A stretch of DNA of 8,490 nt from an uncultured Solobacterium sp. (GTDB lineage: Bacteria; Bacillota_I; Bacilli_A; Erysipelotrichales; Erysipelotrichaceae): positions 1-8,490 of the forward strand of contig CALBKL010000302.1 of assembly GCA_937895985.1 (NCBI GenBank), written 5' to 3'. Each line of letters opens with the position of its first letter. The stretch's first letter is position 1. Shown in pieces: positions 6,608 to 8,490 of this stretch. Under the pieces are notes generated by a model. That model saw nothing but the letters and a program-made list of their open reading frames with translations, was not told the origin of the DNA and ran no database searches. The translations under genes and the position numbers were made by a program.

Positions 6608-7538
6608 CAACGAAAAAGAAGTACTTGTTGAAGTCAAAAACCTTGAAGTAACTTTCACCAATGGTAAAAATAAGTTTGTTGCTGTACATGATGCTAACTT
6701 CCAAGTATACAGAGGAGAAACATTCTCCCTTGTAGGTGAGTCTGGTTCAGGTAAGACAACAATTGCTCGTGCAATTAACCGTATTAATCCAATTAGTAAT
6801 GGTGAAGTCTTGTTTGAAGGAAAGCGTATTTCTGGAAAGATTTCTCGTGAACTTGATAAAGAAGTTATTCGTAAGATTCAGATGGTTTTCCAAGATCCAG
6901 CTGCTTCTTTAAATGAACGTGCAACAGTTGATTATATCGTTTCTGAAGGTCTTGTTAACTTTAAGTTATATAAGGATGAAGCAGATCGCTATGACCAGGT
7001 TGTTTCAGCGTTAAATGAAGTAGGTCTTTTGGAAGAACATATGTCTCGTTATCCTCATGAGTTCTCTGGTGGACAGCGTCAACGTATTGGCATCGCTAGA
7101 GCGATTATCATGAAGCCTGACTTATTGATTGCGGATGAGCCTATTTCAGCGCTTGACGTATCGATTCGTGCTCAGGTATTAAACTTATTAAAGAGATTAC
7201 AGAGAGAGCGTGGACTGACATGTATCTTCATTGCACATGACTTATCTGTTGTACGCTTTATCTCTGATCGTATTGCGGTTATTCACTTAGGTAGAATTGT
7301 GGAACTTGCAGAAACAAATGAATTGTTCCTCAATCCATTACACCCATATACTCAGTCATTATTAGGAGCAGTTCCTATTCCTGATCCACAGATTGAAAAG
7401 GCCAAGGTTGTTAAACCATATTCATTGGATAGCCATCATTATGATAAAGATAAACCAGCATTCCATGAAATTAAGCCTGGACACTTTGTATGGGCAAATG
7501 AAGCTGAATTAGCTGAATATCGCAAGAACATGAAGTAA
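6600..7538 (+). CDS. oppF: Oligopeptide ABC transporter ATP-binding protein OppF (AmiF-like)
   Basis: This 312-residue cytoplasmic ATPase pairs with OppD. Walker A is GESGSGKT (46-53), Q-loop Q98 in VFQDP, signature FSGGQRQR (155-162), Walker B DLLIADEP (174-181) with E180, and H-loop H213 in IAHDLS. The C-terminal tail holds [16 protein letters not shown] (248-263) and [11 protein letters not shown] (289-299). The position that carries a cysteine in many OppF proteins is not cysteine here, as in OppD. The length is close to AmiF (308 aa). Starting at ATG 6600 gives an 8-nt overlap with oppD in another frame, typical of coupled translation of ATPases made in equal amounts. It is the last gene of the operon; hairpins at 7547-7594 and 7641-7665 follow. 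Confidence 0.95.
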   Translation: MDNNEKEVLVEVKNLEVTFTNGKNKFVAVHDANFQVYRGETFSLVGESGSGKTTIARAINRINPISNGEVLFEGKRISGKISRELDKEVIRKIQMVFQDPAASLNERATVDYIVSEGLVNFKLYKDEADRYDQVVSALNEVGLLEEHMSRYPHEFSGGQRQRIGIARAIIMKPDLLIADEPISALDVSIRAQVLNLLKRLQRERGLTCIFIAHDLSVVRFISDRIAVIHLGRIVELAETNELFLNPLHPYTQSLLGAVPIPDPQIEKAKVVKPYSLDSHHYDKDKPAFHEIKPGHFVWANEAELAEYRKNMK

Positions 7539-7546
7539 AAACATTT

Positions 7547-7594
7547 TAAAAACGAATGAGTAATTACACTTGTAATGAAAATTCGTTTTTATTT
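7547..7594 (+). terminator. Terminator of the oppBCDF operon
   Basis: Eleven-bp arms TAAAAACGAAT (7547-7557) and ATTCGTTTTTA (7581-7591) are joined by an inner stem ATTACA/TGTAAT (7563-7568 and 7571-7576) across an asymmetric internal loop. A broken T-rich tail follows (TTTTTATTT, 7586-7594). It lies 8 nt after the oppF stop. The A-tract in the left arm would also let it work on the minus strand. Confidence 0.8.
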
Positions 7595-7606
7595 GGAGCA
7601 AGTTAA

Positions 7607-7635
7607 TTGCGAATTGTAATTTAGCATGTTACCAT
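7607..7635 (+). promoter_or_regulatory. Weak candidate promoter of the surface-protein gene
   Basis: TTGCGA (7607-7612), a 17-nt spacer and TACCAT (7630-7635) preceded by TGT (extended -10 form); each hexamer has 4 of 6 matches. The predicted start near 7642 coincides with the hairpin at 7641. An alternative is TTGGAG (7593-7598) with TGTAAT (7615-7620) at 16 nt, which would place the whole hairpin inside the leader. The sequence does not decide between them. Confidence 0.35.
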
Positions 7636-7640
7636 ATTTT

Positions 7641-7665
7641 AGCAAAGCATAACTTTGCTTTTTTT
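7641..7665 (+). terminator. Terminator-like hairpin abutting the next ribosome binding site
   Basis: Seven-bp arms AGCAAAG (7641-7647) and CTTTGCT (7653-7659) around CATAA are followed by seven T (7659-7665). It has the form of an intrinsic terminator and could back up the oppF terminator. It ends only 2 nt before the GGAGGG of the next gene, so it could also be a leader element or attenuator. Confidence 0.65.
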
Positions 7666-7679
7666 ATGGAGGGATATCA

Positions 7680-8490
7680 ATGGTTAAAAAATTAACAGTT
7701 ATAGTATTGGCTTTGATTCTAGGGATGGGCAGTATCGTATCATTTACATCTAAAGTAAGTGCTATGGACGCTGGCAAGATTTGGTTAAATGATGATGACA
7801 CTATCACATATGCAACGATTAATGATGCAGTAGCAGCTGGTAATACTGGTGACACAATACGTATTAGTGGTTTATTTGATACTACAAATGCAGCGTTTAG
7901 AGATGCTGTAGTCAATAACGGAATGATATTAGAAGTTGTATCAGATACTACAATTCTTAATAACGATGATGACCAGAACGGAATTACAATTGCAAGTGGT
8001 TCACATATTAAAACTGTTAATGGTTCTACTTTAAATATGCAAGGTTTCAAGAAAGCTTTAGATTTACAAACTGGAGCTGAAATGAATGATGGGAATTATG
8101 TATTCAAAGACAATCAAGATGTTACTTTAGATGGCAATGTAAAGGGTACATCAAGAGAATCTTTGGTAGTAGATATTACAGCATATAAATTTAACAAATT
8201 ACATTCAGAAGATTTAAAATTAGAAAATGCAACACTCAAATTAACTACATCTAAAGTCAAAACATGGGATTCACCACCCGACGATGGTGGTGATCTCCCA
8301 TATAGGGAGGTTGTAAACGGATATACTTGGAACTTTAAGAATGTGTTATTTGTTGGAACAGGATTAGCGCCTATTCAGATTCCAAATATGTTAGTTGATA
8401 ATTCTGATGTTTCGATTGATTTTCTAAACGGATATGCAAATAGTTTACAACATACTTATTTTTGTTTGTCTGGGGGCACAGCACTTATAC
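7680..8490 (+). CDS. Secreted surface protein, probable beta-helix type (3' end outside window)
   Basis: An open frame of 270 codons runs to the window end without a stop. ATG 7680 is preceded by GGAGGG (7668-7673), 6 nt away. The N-terminus is a clear Sec signal: MVKKLT, a hydrophobic core of about residues 6-22, and a likely cleavage after VSA (A28). The mature part opens with TITYATINDAVAAGNTGDTIRISG, the pattern of right-handed beta-helix surface proteins in which a set-up strand leads into parallel coils. Short Val/Ile/Leu strands separated by Asn, Asp and Gly turns continue through the region. A Pro/Asp/Gly-rich loop (PPDDGGDLP) lies near residues 199-207. A cell-wall anchor or repeats may follow beyond the window but cannot be seen. 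The exact function, such as adhesin or carbohydrate-active protein, is unknown. It is not obviously linked to the peptide importer. Confidence 0.85.
   Translation, partial: MVKKLTVIVLALILGMGSIVSFTSKVSAMDAGKIWLNDDDTITYATINDAVAAGNTGDTIRISGLFDTTNAAFRDAVVNNGMILEVVSDTTILNNDDDQNGITIASGSHIKTVNGSTLNMQGFKKALDLQTGAEMNDGNYVFKDNQDVTLDGNVKGTSRESLVVDITAYKFNKLHSEDLKLENATLKLTTSKVKTWDSPPDDGGDLPYREVVNGYTWNFKNVLFVGTGLAPIQIPNMLVDNSDVSIDFLNGYANSLQHTYFCLSGGTALI

Noticed and set aside
7664..8050. Minus-strand 128-codon frame
   Set aside because: It is antisense to the signal-peptide gene, whose frame has a good ribosome binding site and signal sequence; the minus frame has neither.

Overview
The window comes from a low-G+C Gram-positive bacterium (Bacillota). 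The support is AT-rich intergenic DNA, strong AGGAGG-type ribosome binding sites, a lipoprotein signal on the solute-binding protein, and transporter proteins that read like the streptococcal Ami (Opp) system. A host-associated lineage such as Erysipelotrichia or a relative is plausible, but that is inference. No UGA codon is read as an amino acid in the frames I translated. I found no insertion sequence, CRISPR array or phage gene.

Layout: positions 1-489 hold the 3' end of an ABC-F ATPase gene. A 16-bp perfect hairpin (485-524) separates it from a convergent minus-strand tRNA-Ser(CGA) gene (523-611), which has its own extended -10 promoter. A divergent 226-bp region (612-837) then carries AT-rich inverted repeats, a sigma-A-type promoter and a 5'-UTR hairpin in front of oppA (838-2820), a lipoprotein oligopeptide-binding protein. 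oppA ends at a strong terminator. After about 170 bp with two promoter candidates comes a tight four-gene operon: oppB (3079-4557), oppC (4557-5483), oppD (5495-6607) and oppF (6600-7538), with overlaps or gaps of 11 bp or less. Two tandem terminator-like hairpins follow. The window then runs into a secreted, probably beta-helical surface protein (from 7680), cut off by the window end.

Together the five opp genes make a complete oligopeptide importer. Lipoprotein OppA captures peptides outside the membrane, OppB and OppC form the channel, and OppD and OppF hydrolyse ATP inside. Lengths (660, 492, 308, 370 and 312 aa) and motifs match the AmiACDEF subtype: a long OppB with a large ectodomain, and OppD and OppF tails lacking the usual cysteine cluster.

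Most of the window is ordinary housekeeping and transport DNA. The points most worth a second look are a shared GAA-N6-TTC inverted repeat upstream of both opp units, six apparently paired cysteines in the OppB ectodomain, a hairpin next to the oppA ribosome binding site, and a terminator-like hairpin abutting the ribosome binding site of the surface-protein gene. I saw no convincing evidence of an undescribed system.
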